A stretch of 64,000 nt of DNA. Origin: Rebecca billardiae RCC1528. Taxonomy: Eukaryota > Haptophyta. This document shows, piece by piece, positions 1 through 10,900 of this stretch. The position numbers were made by a program, and so were the translations under genes. The DNA lies in NCBI GenBank assembly GCA_965240325.2, contig OZ251222.1, positions 4,154,001 through 4,218,000 of the forward strand, given 5' to 3'. The notes below the pieces were generated by a model that saw only the letters and a list, made by a program, of their open reading frames with translations, was not told where the DNA came from and did not search any database. Numbering within the stretch: the stretch's first letter is position 1; each line of letters opens with the position of its first letter.

Positions 1-1071
1 TTGTCGAGCGCGCCGCGCCTGGCGCTGACAGCGGCGGCGGCGGCGGCCACAGTGACGACGGCGGCGATGAGAGGTCGGGCCCCAAGCCGGGCGGCGTGGA
101 CGTCGGCGCTTCGCTGCATTACCACGGCGGCGCGGCCGCGCCGCTCATGCTCGTCAAATCGAACCGGCCGTCCGCCCTGCGAGCGGCCCTCGAGAAGCTG
201 CCGCCGGGCTCCCAGGTGCTCGCGCCCGACGGCCGCGCCGTGCAGCTGCGTGCGGGCGTTCTGATCGCGCGCGTCACGGCGGTCGAGGTGTGCGGCCACT
301 TCTGCCGAGAGCGGCCGCACATGCTGGCGGAGGAGCCCGAGCTGCGCGGTGTGCCACTGCGCGCGCTCGTCGCTGGCGGCTTCCATTGCTGCGCGCTCAC
401 GTGCGCCGGCCAGTTGTACACCTTCGGCGACACGGTGTGCGCGCGTCCATGCGTGGCGGGCCGAGGCGGCACGTCCGTGCCGGGCACCGTGCCCGCTCGC
501 GCGCGCTCATCCGTCCCTCGCCCTCCGCGCGCGCTGCGCGCCGTTTCGTGCCGCGCCGCAGGTCGGCCGGGACCTCTCGAACGGGAACCTCCTCGGGCTG
601 GGCGCCGAGCCCATCCTGCTCGGCTGCCCGCCCCGGCGCGTGGGCTTCCTGGGCGAGGTGCGCGAGGTGAGCGCCTCCACGTACATGTCGGTTGCGATCA
701 GCGAGGGCGGCGGCGTGTTCACGTGGGGCGACTCGGACGGCGGCGCGCTCGGGCACAGCCAGCGCGAGTGCGACGTGCCGACGATGGTGAGCGCGCTCGC
801 GGGGCTCGACGCGGCGTACGCTGCCGCGTCGTACACCAACGGCGGCATCGTCACCGCCGAGGGGCGCGCCTTCATGTGGGGCGGCACTGACTGGGAGTAC
901 GGCATCACGCGCGACTCGGCAGTTGGCGCGCACGATGGGCCGCGCGAGCTGCGCTGGGGCGGCGTGCCCGCGTGCTACAAGTGCTCCTCGATGGCGCTCG
1001 CGCACCGCCACGGCTACCTGCTCTTCCGCAAACAGCGGGTGCACACATCTAGCAGTTCGCCTGCGCCATGA
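1..1071 (+). CDS. RCC1-repeat (beta-propeller) protein, 5'-partial, two exons
   Basis: The reading frame is already open at base 3, so the 5' end of the gene lies outside the window. Exon to 434, intron 435-561, second exon 562-1071 (TGA at 1069). Splicing joins TFGDT to VGRDLSNGNLLGLG and restores a typical RCC1 blade. Further blades follow (GGVFTWGDSDGGALGHS; EGRAFMWGGTDWEYGI). RCC1 propellers act as guanine-exchange or protein-interaction scaffolds; the low repeat regularity here suggests a generic RCC1-like scaffold, not the chromatin RanGEF. No signal peptide or kinase domain is visible in the part present. The F-box/RCC1 gene at 21388 is a similar but separate gene. Family assignment is firm; the partner or substrate is unknown. 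Confidence 0.75.
435..561 (+). other. Spliceosomal intron, phase 0, 127 bp
   Basis: Starts GTGTGCGCG and ends GCCGCAG. The coding frame shifts from one phase to another across it, so it must be removed to join the two RCC1 parts. Donor ACG|GT, acceptor AG|GTC. Confidence 0.7.
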
Positions 1072-1299
1072 TGGATTGACGATGACGGCCGCCGGATCGT
1101 CATCGCGCGGCAGCGGTGAGCGCGGATGCTGAGTGGTGACTCCGACTCGCGTCGAGTCCGACGTCCGAGTGGCGAGTTACCGACTCCGTCTCCGTCGTCC
1201 GCAGCATGCTGATGGGTGTCGTCCGATGGGCCGGTGACAGTTGGCGGGCGTCAATCTCGCGCCTGCTTGAGCTGGTGTGCTAACTACTACCTTATCCAT
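1072..1299. other. Intergenic, holds a dispersed 45-bp motif
   Basis: No gene seen. Bases 1233-1280 (starting GGTGACAGTTGGCGGGCGTC) closely match 35466-35511, the sequence that leads into the long palindrome after the glycosyltransferase gene. Both copies sit about 160-200 bp after a stop codon. Confidence 0.5.
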
Positions 1300-2290
1300 A
1301 GTATCTCTTTGTTGGCCGCGGGGAAGATACGCTAGCGTATCTTCGATGGCGCCCCGGCGCGCGTGAGCTCTGACGGCGCGTAGGAGGCGCGCGCGAGGGC
1401 GGCCGCGGGCGCGATTGATGCCTGGGACCTCAACGACAACTCACATGACGAGACATTCTCTTCTGATGCCGATGACGGCCCTCCAGAGGCGACCGCGCTC
1501 GACGACGGTCGTGATTTGGACGACTGCGGCGCTGCGCGGCGTGAGGCGGAGGAAAGCGGCGCGGCGCAGGGCTTCGAGTGGGCTGTGGCGATGGAGCAAC
1601 TTATCATCGTCAACGCCATCGCCCCGAGTGCCACCGCGCTGCCGCACGCCACGCCAGTTGCGCCAGTGCAAGCTACGCGCGGCCGCTGCGGCACGAGCCG
1701 GGGGCGTGGCCAGCAGCGCGGTGGCCGCGGTGCCTGAGCAGGGCGTTGCAGGTGCGACCAGCGCGCCGCTGCCACCGCGCGCTCGTCAACAGTTGATGGA
1801 GTCGCGAATGCCGTACGTCCCGCCGACTAGCCCGCCCTGTGTGCTGTCGCCGTGACCCCTCAATGCTGTTGGTCGTCCGACGACGAGCTGCCGAGCGCGT
1901 CGCTGAGCGTGTCGCTCAAAACGTCAGTCGTGGAGCTCTCTGACGTGCGCGGCGCTTGCTGCCCATTAAGTCAATCATGTTGGGCACCTCCTGGGGCACC
2001 TCTGGCTGAAGTCTTAGCCTCTGAGGTCTCGAACATAGCCGGCGCTAGCGTACTACCGGCACCCTCAAAAGGAAGATACGCTAGCGTCCTTCGACTTTTG
2101 GACGGTTCCGGCGGTCGGACGGTCGCCTGCGGCACCTGACGCCCAAACCCGAGCGGGTCCCAAGGTTTTCGAGGTCGCTGAACGCATTTGCCGCTGGGGC
2201 CGAGGTCTGAAAACCAAGCGATTGCGGCGTTTTTCGCGATTTTGTGGTCGGAAGGACGCTAGCGTATCTTCGGCCAACAAAGAGGTAATA
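1300..2290. mobile_element. Decayed DNA transposon or MITE with terminal inverted repeats
   Basis: The left end (1305-1317 CTCTTTGTTGGCC, then 1323-1338 GAAGATACGCTAGCGT) reappears as its reverse complement at the right end (2256-2271 and 2272-2284). The left end includes a perfect 22-bp palindrome at 1323-1344. A second internal arm (2072-2092) is the exact reverse complement of 2251-2271, so 2072-2271 could fold back as a 200-bp unit. An open stretch at 1384-1737 on the plus strand has an acidic, DDG-rich start reminiscent of transposase N-termini but matches nothing I recognise. The class is unknown and no target-site duplication was identified. Confidence 0.6.
2072..2271. repeat. Fold-back subunit with 21-bp perfect inverted arms
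   Basis: Arms at 2072-2092 and 2251-2271 are exact reverse complements around a 158-bp spacer. It is nested in the right half of the larger inverted-repeat element. Confidence 0.65.
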
Positions 2291-2356
2291 CTTAGTTACC
2301 GCCCTCCCCGCAAGTGTCGGCGGGCTGACGGCTCCCAACCGACACACAGCCGCGGC

Positions 2357-2515
2357 ATGCTCATGAGCACGGTGGACGGCGTGCAGCCGGGCAGCGTGGT
2401 GGTGCTGTCCGGGCTGACGGCGCGCGCCGAGCTGAACGGCGTGCGGGCGCGCGTCGTCTCCTTCGACGCGCCGAGCCGCCGCTACCGCGTCGAGCTGCTC
2501 GGCGCTGCCGCCGGT

Positions 2516-2549
<34 letters not shown>

Positions 2550-5413
2550 CGCGTCTGCTCGTGAGCCCGGAGCACCTCGTGCCGCACGCGATCTGCGTGG
2601 CCCTGATCGACGCCGGGCGCGGCTCCGAGTACGTGCTTGCGCTGTGTCTTGCGTGCGTCGAGCAGCCCGACCGCGCCCTCGCCGCGCTCGACGAGCTCGG
2701 CTGCGCGCTCGCGGAGCGCGGCTCCGAGGCCGCGCGCGCGCTGCGCGAGCGCTCGCTCGCGGCCACCGCGCCCGGCCTGGGCGGCGCGCGCGCGCTGCAC
2801 GGCGCGTGCCGGGGCGCGTGGACGGGTCTCATCTCGCGCCTGCTCGAGCTCGGCGCCGACCCGAACGCGCGGAAGGACAACGGCGCGACCGCGCTGCACA
2901 CGTGCTTGCACGCTTGCGGCCGGGCGCGCGCCGCCGGCGACCACGCCGTGTGCGCGCGCGCGCGCGAGTGCGTGCGGCTGGTGCTGGCGTGCGAGCGCAC
3001 GCGTGTGTCGGAGCTGAGCTCGCCGCCCGTGCTCGCGGGCTTCGCCGCGCTCTTCCCCGTGCCCACTGACCCCGGCGTGCTGCACGACCTCCGCCCGCCG
3101 CCCGACGCGGCCGGCAGCGCGCTCGCCGAGACAGCCGCCGCGCTGCTTGCTGGCGTCGACCCGAGCCCGCGCGGCGCCACGTTCAACGGCGCGGCGCTGG
3201 CGCTCGCACGGGGCGACGTGGACTGCGCGGAGCTGCTCGCGCTCTTCGGCGCGGACGTGGACGCGCCGTGGGGCGCCTTGCCGCCCTCCACCGCCGATCA
3301 GCTCAGCGCCGCCGCGGTTGCCGCCGCCACCGCGGCGGCGCGCACCGTCAGCGCGCGCAGGATGTCGGCCGCGCCTGCGCTTGAGTGCGTCGCGGCGCGG
3401 TTGCGGCTGCGCGCGGCCGCGCAGATCTTCGGGGCGGAGGGCCGCGCGGTGCGCGCGTTCCTCGGCGCGTGCGCGGCGCGGCGCGGCGTCGAGCCCGCGC
3501 GCGCCAAGCTGCACGCACGCCTCGCCTCCACCCTCGCCGCGTGCGACCGCGAGGGGAAGCGCCCCGAAGCGTACGCGGCCGCGACACTTCTGGAAGTTTC
3601 CACGCACGCCGAGGACGGCGCGCGCGCGGCGTGCTGGCGCGCGGCGCGCGTGCAGAGCGCGCGGCTCGGGGCGACCACGGCGAGCGAGGAGGGCACGGCG
3701 ATGACGCGCCTCGCGCTGCGCCTCGCCGAGCACGCCACCGCGCGCTGGCCCGACGCGGCGCAGAGCTGGCTCACGCTGTGCTGCGCGCTGCTCGGCTCAG
3801 CCGGCGGCGAGGTGCGCGCGAGATTGCAATCTCCGCCGAGCCGCGCACGCGTGGGGCGGACGGGCGGCTCGCGCGTGGGGCGGGGCCTGGGTGAGGGCTC
3901 GAGGGCAGGGCGAGGGCATGGTGCCCGCGCGTGCGGCGGACGGCCCGCCGCTCCGTCACGCAGCCCACAACACCCTAACCCTAACCTGAACGCTAACTCC
4001 CGCGCGCGCCCCGCGCAGGAGGCGGGGGCGAACGCCGAGCGGATTGAGGCCGCCGCCGAGCGCTGCCGCCGCGCGGCAGACGCGGCGGCGGTGGCTGCGG
4101 GAAGTGGCGGCGGTGGCCCGGTCGGCGCGGTGGAGCAGAGCGCCGTGCTGGCCGTTGCGCGCGCGGCGGTCGGCGCCGAGCTGGGTGAGTCCTGGGCGCC
4201 GGCGCACCCGGCCGCCGTCGCCGCGCGGCACGCGGCGTACGCGCGGCGCAAGCGCACGCGCGAGGCGACGCTCAGCGCGGCGCAGGCGGCGGCGAGCCGC
4301 GGCGAGTTCGACGCCGCGCACGCTCTCGCGACGGACGCGCTCGCGGACGCGCGCGCGCGGCTCTCAGACGTGCAGGCAGCAGACGCGGCCGAGGGCGTTG
4401 AGCTCGAGCTGGCGCGCGGCGCGGTGATGCGCGCGGCGATGATGCTGAGCGGAATCGAGGCGCAGCTCGCGAGGCTCGCGCTGCGCCGCGCCGCCGCCGC
4501 CGACGACGACAGCCCGTCGGCGGCGCGTCAGGGGCGAGTGTACGGGGCGCGCGCCGAGCCGTTTGCGACAGGCGCGCCCGCCGCCGCCGCGGAGGTGGCC
4601 GAAGCCGACCCTGCCGCCGGTCCCGCCGCCGCCGCCGGCGGCGGCCGCGCCGACGCGCGCGCCCGGCTGGCGCGCGCGCACGAGCTGATGGCCGCGGCGT
4701 CAGACGCGTGCGGCGGCGCGGTGCAGCCGCTGCTGCGCGCGTACAGTGGCGGGCTGCTGCTCGCGCTCGGCGGCGGCAGCGGCGGTGCCGGCGGCGGGCC
4801 CGCCGGCGCCGACGCAAACTGCCGCCGCGAGATTGTCCGCGAGATCAAGCGCCACCTCGCGCAAGCCGCCGCGACCGACAGCTGGGCGGTGCGAGTGAGC
4901 GCGACCGAGCTGCGCGGGCAGCTGGCGCAGTGGAGCGAGCTGCGCGGTGCGCTCGCGGGCGGCGGCGCCGAGGCGGAGGCGGAGGCGGCGCGCGCTGAGG
5001 TCGAAGTCGCGCGCGCGCTCGCGCGCGCGTTCGCAGAGCACGGCGCCGCCGTGCTCGGCCGGGCCCGCGACGCGCACGCGGGCGACGGCGGCGGCGGCGC
5101 GCGCGAGCGCTCGCGTGTCGCCGCGTGGGCCATGCGCGCCGCGCTCGAGCTCGATGCGGGCGTGGAGGTGCCGGAGGAGCTGAGCGCCGCCGCGCGCCGC
5201 GCAGTGCAGAGCGAGTGCGCCGTGGCGTGCGCGCACTGCGGCGAGCGCTCGCGCGACGCGGCCGACGCCGAGGCCGGTGGCGCGGCCGGCGGTGGCGGCA
5301 GGCTGCTGGCGTGCCCGTGCCGTGGCGCCTTCTACTGCAGCAAGGCGTGCCAGCGCGCGGCGTGGCGCGAGCACAAGCGCGTGTGCGCCGCGCGCGGAGC
5401 ATCGTCGTCATAG
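2357..5413 (+). CDS. Ankyrin-repeat, MYND zinc-finger protein
   Basis: Exons 2357-3811 and 4019-5413, about 949 residues. I chose the first ATG (2357) before the conserved-looking N-terminal beta module (SVVVLSGLTARAELNGVRAR...), common at the start of algal ankyrin/MYND proteins. Ankyrin units: around residues 148-215 (LHGACRGAWTGLISRLLELG, then DNGATALHT) and 275-305 (FNGAALALARGDVDCAELLALFGADVD). A long Ala/Arg-rich helical middle follows. The C-terminal MYND finger (about 884-940) shows CAHC, CPC, CSKAC and HKRVC ligands. MYND fingers bind proline-rich partners; without a SET domain the protein is likely an adaptor. The gene starts about 70 bp after a transposon end, so its promoter may include transposon sequence. 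Confidence 0.8.
3812..4018 (+). other. In-frame spliceosomal intron, 207 bp, phase 0
   Basis: Begins GTGCGCGCGAG and ends CCGCGCAG. It is a multiple of three without stops, so it can be mistaken for coding, but it encodes low-complexity RVGRTGG-type residues unlike the flanks. Near its 3' end it has CCCTAACCCTAAC, which offers several CTAAC branch-point candidates. Removal joins GGE to EAGANAERIEAA. Confidence 0.6.
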
Positions 5414-5799
5414 ATAGCGCCGCGGCGCAATGCGCTGAGCTCAGTCGGAGCGGCTCCGGGCACGTCCGACTGCTGAGTGCTGAGCTGAGCACTAGTAGTG
5501 CGCTCCGAAGTCGTTGACTCGAGGTCGATATACTCGTCCGCGCGGCCTAGCCGGCTGATGAGAATCTACTTATTCAACTTCTGCCGAACTTGCCGCTGCC
5601 CTGACTCAGACTCAGTCTCAGTGCCTCGGGGCAGTACTGTCTCACTCACAGTCTGCTGCTGTAGACTGAGTGCCGCGATAGTACAGTCCGGTGTTATTAA
5701 TCGGCGGTGATGTACTGTAGCCAGTCACGCGGTCCGCGACCACGTCCGGATGACACCGCACTCCGCCGCAGCCGTCCGGATCACTATATATATATATAT
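5414..5799. other. Intergenic; ends in a short (TA)n run
   Basis: No gene seen. An alternating TA tract (5785-5799) leads directly into repeat family A. Confidence 0.5.
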
Positions 5800-6671
5800 G
5801 TGGCGTTATAGGGAACCTATAACTGAGTGTCTATGAGCGACGCCAAGAATCCGGCTCGCACGGCATTCCTGCGTTGTCCTGTGCGCACCGCCGCGCGCAG
5901 GCGGAGTCCTGGTGCGCTGCCAATCTGGCCCACAGCGGCGCACCTGCAGGACTCGGTTGGTTACCGCTCACATCGGATCGATCAGGCTTCACTCTCGGGG
6001 GCGCCATGGGGCTGCTCACGACGAAGGCGCCGAGCTGGGCAAGGGAATCGCCTGCATCGGGCACTGCCGGGTGCACGCTCCGCTGCAGGAGGTGCACCGC
6101 AGTCGCCGCAGCCCCTCTGCTCGGTAAGGTCGCTGGCTGTCTGTGTGGCCCGGCTCCCCGCCTGATCGTTCGGCGGCGCGACGTCATCATCTGTCTTCGC
6201 CGCGTCGCCCCTCATGCAATGGTCTCTTGCTCTCGCCGCTGTCGCGTCAACCCGCACGCTTCATCGTTTGAGATACGCGCTCGCCTCGCGCCCGTGCGTC
6301 GCGCGGGTGCGGCGCACTCTGACGCGTGTCTGCTCGCCGCGCGTCGCGATCGATCGTGCGCGCGCGGCCGCGCAGTCCTCGTCTCTTCTATTTCTAAACG
6401 GGATTCATCAACGACTACTTGGACGCCCGCTCCAACTTATAAACGGGACTCGCGGGCGCCCTCTCGACCTCGGGCAGCAGCTCAACCGCCACGCCGCTGC
6501 CAGCGCCCGCTGTCGTTCGTTGCTCAAATCCCAACATAGCTAACCTGATCGTTCCATGATTGATCATTGTGGTCTGTCTACTCCACGACGCCGCGCGCCG
6601 CGACCATCCAGCTCCAGAGTCCATTCGTACCCGACGCCTTGTACGAGCCGGGCATGGCGGAGTGGCTAGAC
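5800..6671 (+). repeat. Repeat family A, copy 1 (872-bp unit)
   Basis: Starts GTGGCGTTATAGGGAACC and ends GGCGGAGTGGCTAGAC. Bases 5800-6270 match 6672-7142 and bases 6447-6660 match 7234-7447 almost exactly; the middle parts differ. The first bases form a hairpin, GTTATAGG-GAA-CCTATAAC. No credible protein is encoded. A deleted inverted copy lies at 25337-25747. Confidence 0.85.
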
Positions 6672-7460
6672 GTGGCGTTATAGGGAACCTATAACTGAGT
6701 GTCTATGAGCGACGCCAAGAATCCGGCTCGCACGGCATTCCTGCGTTGTCCTGTGCGCACCGCCGCGCGCAGGCGGAGTCCTGGTGCGCTGCCAATCTGG
6801 CCCACAGCGGCGCACCTGCAGGACTCGGTTGGTTACCGCTCACATCGGATCGATCAGGCTTCACTCTCGGGGGCGCCATGGGGCTGCTCACGACGAAGGC
6901 GCCGAGCTGGGCAAGGGAATCGCCTGCATCGGGCACTGCCGGGTGCACGCTCCGCTGCAGGAGGTGCACCGCAGTCGCCGCAGCCCCTCTGCTCGGTAAG
7001 GTCGCTGGCTGTCTGTGTGGCCCGGCTCCCCGCCTGATCGTTCGGCGGCGCGACGTCATCATCTGTCTTCGCCGCGTCGCCCCTCATGCAATGGTCTCTT
7101 GCTCTCGCCGCTGTCGCGTCAACCCGCACGCTTCATCGTTTGCCCGCCCGCCCACCCTCGGCCTCTGGCGGATATGGAAGCACTGCAGTGTCAGCGAGCC
7201 ATCAGCCTTAATCGACCTTGCTCAGTGACTGACGACTCGCGGGCGCCCTCTCGACCTCGGGCAGCAGCTCAACCGCCACGCCGCTGCCAGCGCCCGCTGT
7301 CGTTCGTTGCTCAAATCCCAACATAGCTAACCTGATCGTTCCATGATTGATCATTGTGGTCTGTCTACTCCACGACGCCGCGCGCCGCGACCATCCAGCT
7401 CCAGAGTCCATTCGTACCCGACGCCTTGTACGAGCCGGGCATGGCGGGATATATATATAT
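6672..7460 (+). repeat. Repeat family A, copy 2, tandem to copy 1
   Basis: Begins exactly where copy 1 ends (GCTAGAC|GTGGCG). A segment of copy 1 (6271-6446) is replaced here by about 90 bp of different sequence (7143-7233). Its 3' end is cut at CATGGCGG and passes into a short AT tract followed by another GTGGCGTTAT start at 7461. Confidence 0.85.
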
Positions 7461-7667
7461 GTGGCGTTATATGACCGCGTTCCGCGGTCCCGTTTTCTGC
7501 ATAGAATCAACGCAGTTGGGGGCCCGCGGTGGCCGTGCAATCGCGGCTCTCCGCCGTAGTGGCAGTTCGCCAGTTGAAGTCGGTTCTGAGATGACTGAAG
7601 CTATATTAGTCCGACCGTCGCCCTGCCTGCGCGACCGCGAGACTCATTCACACTTATTCACACAATC

Positions 7668-9467
7668 TTCGAGCATGTCAAGGCGCACTCTGCTGACGAT
7701 GCTGCTGCGCGACACCTCAGCCCCACACACAACCCGGGGGACCAGCACTGCACTGTCAGCCAACACAGTGTGGCGGCTTTGCGCCAAGCAGGGATGAACC
7801 CCAAAACCCTGCTCAACGCATGCAGCGATGCGGGGGCCAAGCTCTGCTGCTCTGACCCCGCAACCCCCTGTGTGACTCACAAGAGAGGTGGCCACCCAAA
7901 TGCGGGTTCCCATGCAATGGTACAGCTGGCCGATGGAGAGCCAGTGGCAGGCCGAATCAAGCCCCTTGTGTATGACAGTGTGCTATCACAAAGGGCAACC
8001 CACCTGCAAGTCACCAAGTCCAGCTGTGACTTGGTGGGTGAATGGACCGGCGTGTGGCCAGAGGCCTCCACTGGCGTACTACGGACCTGGCAGGCCAACA
8101 CTGTGCCTGCCTACTACATACTCCACCACGGATATGAGTTCCTGCAGCCTGCTGCCTTGCGAGACCCGACGTTGCTCTCTGTGCGATTCCAGTCGGGGGC
8201 GGCATTTAGCGATGCCTGCCCCCTCTGCGATCATGCTCCACTGCTACATCCAGCGCCAGATACTGAGCACCACCTCTTCTCTGAGTGCCCTGAGGTCGAT
8301 GCCTACCGAATGGCTGCTGCCAGAAGCGTATCGCATGTAATTGAGCCATTCATGCAGGGACAGGCTGCAGCATGGAACTTGGCACGTCACTTGTGCTCTG
8401 GGGCTGCTCTCATGGGCAGGGTGCCCAGCACACTGAAGACCACTGTGGGGGGCAACGTGCATCTCGGCAGGACCATGCACGTGGCCTTACTGAAGGCAGG
8501 GCTAGGCATCATGCAGGCCCGCAAGGACGTGGACTCCCAGCTGTCGAAGGCAGGACGTCTCCTTCGACATGCCAGGGAGCTTCGGCCGCCGCCTGGGCAC
8601 GGCCCAGGGGGGCAGCCCCCACCCCCACAGGCACAGGCAGGCCCGGGAGGGGCGATTGCCATGAATAATCAGTTGCAAGGACCACCTGTCATCCAGCAGC
8701 AACCCCCTGCCCAGGCTGGCCAGGGCTGGCAGGCAGGCGCGGGGCAGGCCAACCTGCACCAGCCCATAGCGCGCGGTCACCACGTGCGCCCCCAGTCACT
8801 CTCGCAGGCGTGGCCCCTTCAGCGTGCTCGCCCCCTCCCTATGGTGATTGCGTGGCCTCTGCAGCCTGCCACACCTCTTGTGGCATGGCCGCTCCAATAT
8901 GCCACCCCGCTGGCTCGCAGCAATGTGGGTCCGCCGGACAATATGTTGACACATGGGGGCCCTGAGATGGAGGCAGACCCGGCTGCTGGCAGTCACACTG
9001 GTAACGGAGCTCACAGCGACCTTACACAGTCAGACACTGGACAGCAGGCCGCACAGCCGCCTGCTGGCTCTGCCAGGCCACCGGCAGCCCCCAGGCGCGG
9101 GCTGCCTCCTCCTAGTCAAGCGCAGCAGGACAGCCCCCCGCCCAAACGACACTGCCCACCCCGCCAGGCAAATGTGCCGCAGCGGAGCACGCTACCCCCT
9201 GCACAGCGCAGCAGGAAGAGGCGAGCGAACGACACCTCCCCAGGCGTATTAGCCATCGCCACCACTTTGCTTGCTTCCTACAGCGGCCCACGCCCGGACT
9301 TGATGCCCGATGTAGCACACATGTCTGACATGACCCCCTCTGCCTCCATAGCTGCACGAGTGAAATACAGGCGCCTCGCTGCCAGGGCCAGTGGCCCAGA
9401 CCCCTGCCCAGCTACTGGGCTCGATGACAGTCCCCTCAGCTCCCTTCCCCGCGCAGGGATCGGCTAG
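7668..9467 (+). pseudogene. C-terminal fragment of a non-LTR retrotransposon polyprotein
   Basis: An open frame of about 600 codons without its natural start; the frame begins at the insertion junction, and the first in-frame ATG is inside it. An upstream HVKAHS resembles the end of an RNase H domain, but this is weak. The best signal is a zinc-binding block around 8210-8295 reading CPLCDHAPLLHP...EHHLFSEC, the CxxC...H...C finger found after the reverse transcriptase in plant and algal LINEs (zf-RVT type). The rest is Pro/Gln/His-rich low complexity. No reverse-transcriptase core is present, so the copy cannot move by itself. GC content is lower than in the neighbouring host genes. Confidence 0.6.
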
Positions 9468-9803
9468 TGGCTGGCCCTCTGCCCACACTGGGGCACCCTA
9501 GGGGGTGCCCCTGCTGCCGACTCGGCTCAAACTCGATGATCTTGAATTGCAAGGCCGTACACTGCTTGTACCTGGGACCACCCCACAGTGTTGGGCTCGT
9601 ATGCTGTTGGCAATGGCATACCCCCGCCCCCTCTGGAGGCGGGCTGTCCACAGTGGAGTGGTGTCAAGACACTAGGTGTCTCGGTCAGTGGTTTGAGGTT
9701 GGGTGAGGGTGGTGGTTGGTTGGGGGCTGGCCAGGGTAGGGCTGGAGGCTTCGGCCGCCAGCCTGATCACCCGGAGCCCGTTATTATAAAGGGGAATTTT
9801 AAA
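7668..9803 (+). mobile_element. 5'-truncated non-LTR (LINE-like) retrotransposon insertion
   Basis: Exact limits come from the uninterrupted B copy at 27302-28515, which passes from CACACAATC straight to ACAGCAGCGG. The inserted 2,136 bp carry an open frame from their very first codon, as expected of a 5'-truncated insertion, and end in an A-rich TTATAAAGGGGAATTTTAAA tail. Confidence 0.7.
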
Positions 9804-10900
9804 ACAGCAGCGGACCTGAGACCGCACCCGGCACCGGTCGTCAAATCGGACGTCCGTCTGACAACTAGCTGCCAAATGTCCAACTGGCTGATCAGCTCGG
9901 ATCCGACCCGTCCGCGATCGTGCCATCGGCATCGGAATTACTACTAGTAGCTGCCAAACTGTGTCCAACTCTGGCTGATCAGCTCGGATCCGACCCGTCC
10001 GCGATCGTGCCGAGTGAGTCGTGCCGCGGAGCTCGGAGTACTGAAGGAGTCGGGTGTGACAGCAGGGTGCTTTAGCGCTGCGGCCCGTGCCAGCCAACGA
10101 CCAGACGTACTCTGGCCACTTGACCCGTTGCACGGGTGAGTGACCGTACGCCCTGCCTAGTGCCTACCGCGCGCGCCGCGCGACCGGCGACTCGGGGTGA
10201 TGGAGAGCGGATGGCGACAGCAGCAGCAGTCCTCATGAAGACGATGAAACTGGCGGCACGGGTGCACGAGGTGGCAGGCGAAAGCGCGCCGACGAGACCG
10301 CATTTGACACACCTGAGCCGCACGCGCGTGCCGTCGCCGACCGGCGAGCCCTGCAAACGCGCAACCGTACCGCGCGCGCCACGACGGCGCGGCACTAGCT
10401 GATGCAGGCCGTACTGCCGGCACTGCTTCTGCGATCATGCGCCACGGTCGCAGCTGACTGCGTGAGCAGCAAGCGGGAGGCGGGTCCGGAGGCACGTGCA
10501 GGCGCCGTCCCGCATATCCGCCATCGCCCATCGTGCCGGGGCACGTCACCTCCGACGATCCGGATGTGGCCCAGTCCGGACGTCACGCGATCCGGGAAGA
10601 CGAGTACGATTCGCTCGTAACGAACCGTTACACTAATGTCACGTCCAGCTGACGTCCAGATCGCACTTTACTTAAGGGAATCAGCTGGGCGCGGTTTTTT
10701 TTGGCCTGATAGACCTCTCAATGCGATCTCAAAAACTCGAAACTCGGTCTCCGCCAGCCCTAAAAATCGCCCCCCGTCCCTTTTTTTCCGCCGCCCCCCG
10801 TCCCTTTTTTCTTGCTGATCAAAGATCTTTTTGAAACGTGGTTCGGGCCCGCTGGTGCGGGCTCCACGCTGCGCGCTCCGCCCTGCACCGCGGGCCATAA

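Larger units (their letters stand above)
7471..10900 (+). mobile_element. Repeat B, copy 1, interrupted by a retroelement insertion
   Basis: Matches 27302-28515 over both arms: 7471-7667 and 9804-10900. It starts with a GACCGCG-TTC-CGCGGTC hairpin and ends GCGGGCCATAA. Near the 3' end is a T/C-rich tract. Bases 9950-10010 tandemly duplicate part of 9867-9919 relative to the other copy. It lies directly after a GTGGCGTTAT start, so B probably inserted into a third A copy. The class is unknown; no protein of its own was recognised. Confidence 0.8.

Noticed and set aside
5827-7326. Duplicated short open frames in repeat A (for example 119- and 221-codon frames)
   Set aside because: Several overlapping frames on both strands, none with a domain, and lost in the deleted copy at 25337; treated as non-coding repeat.
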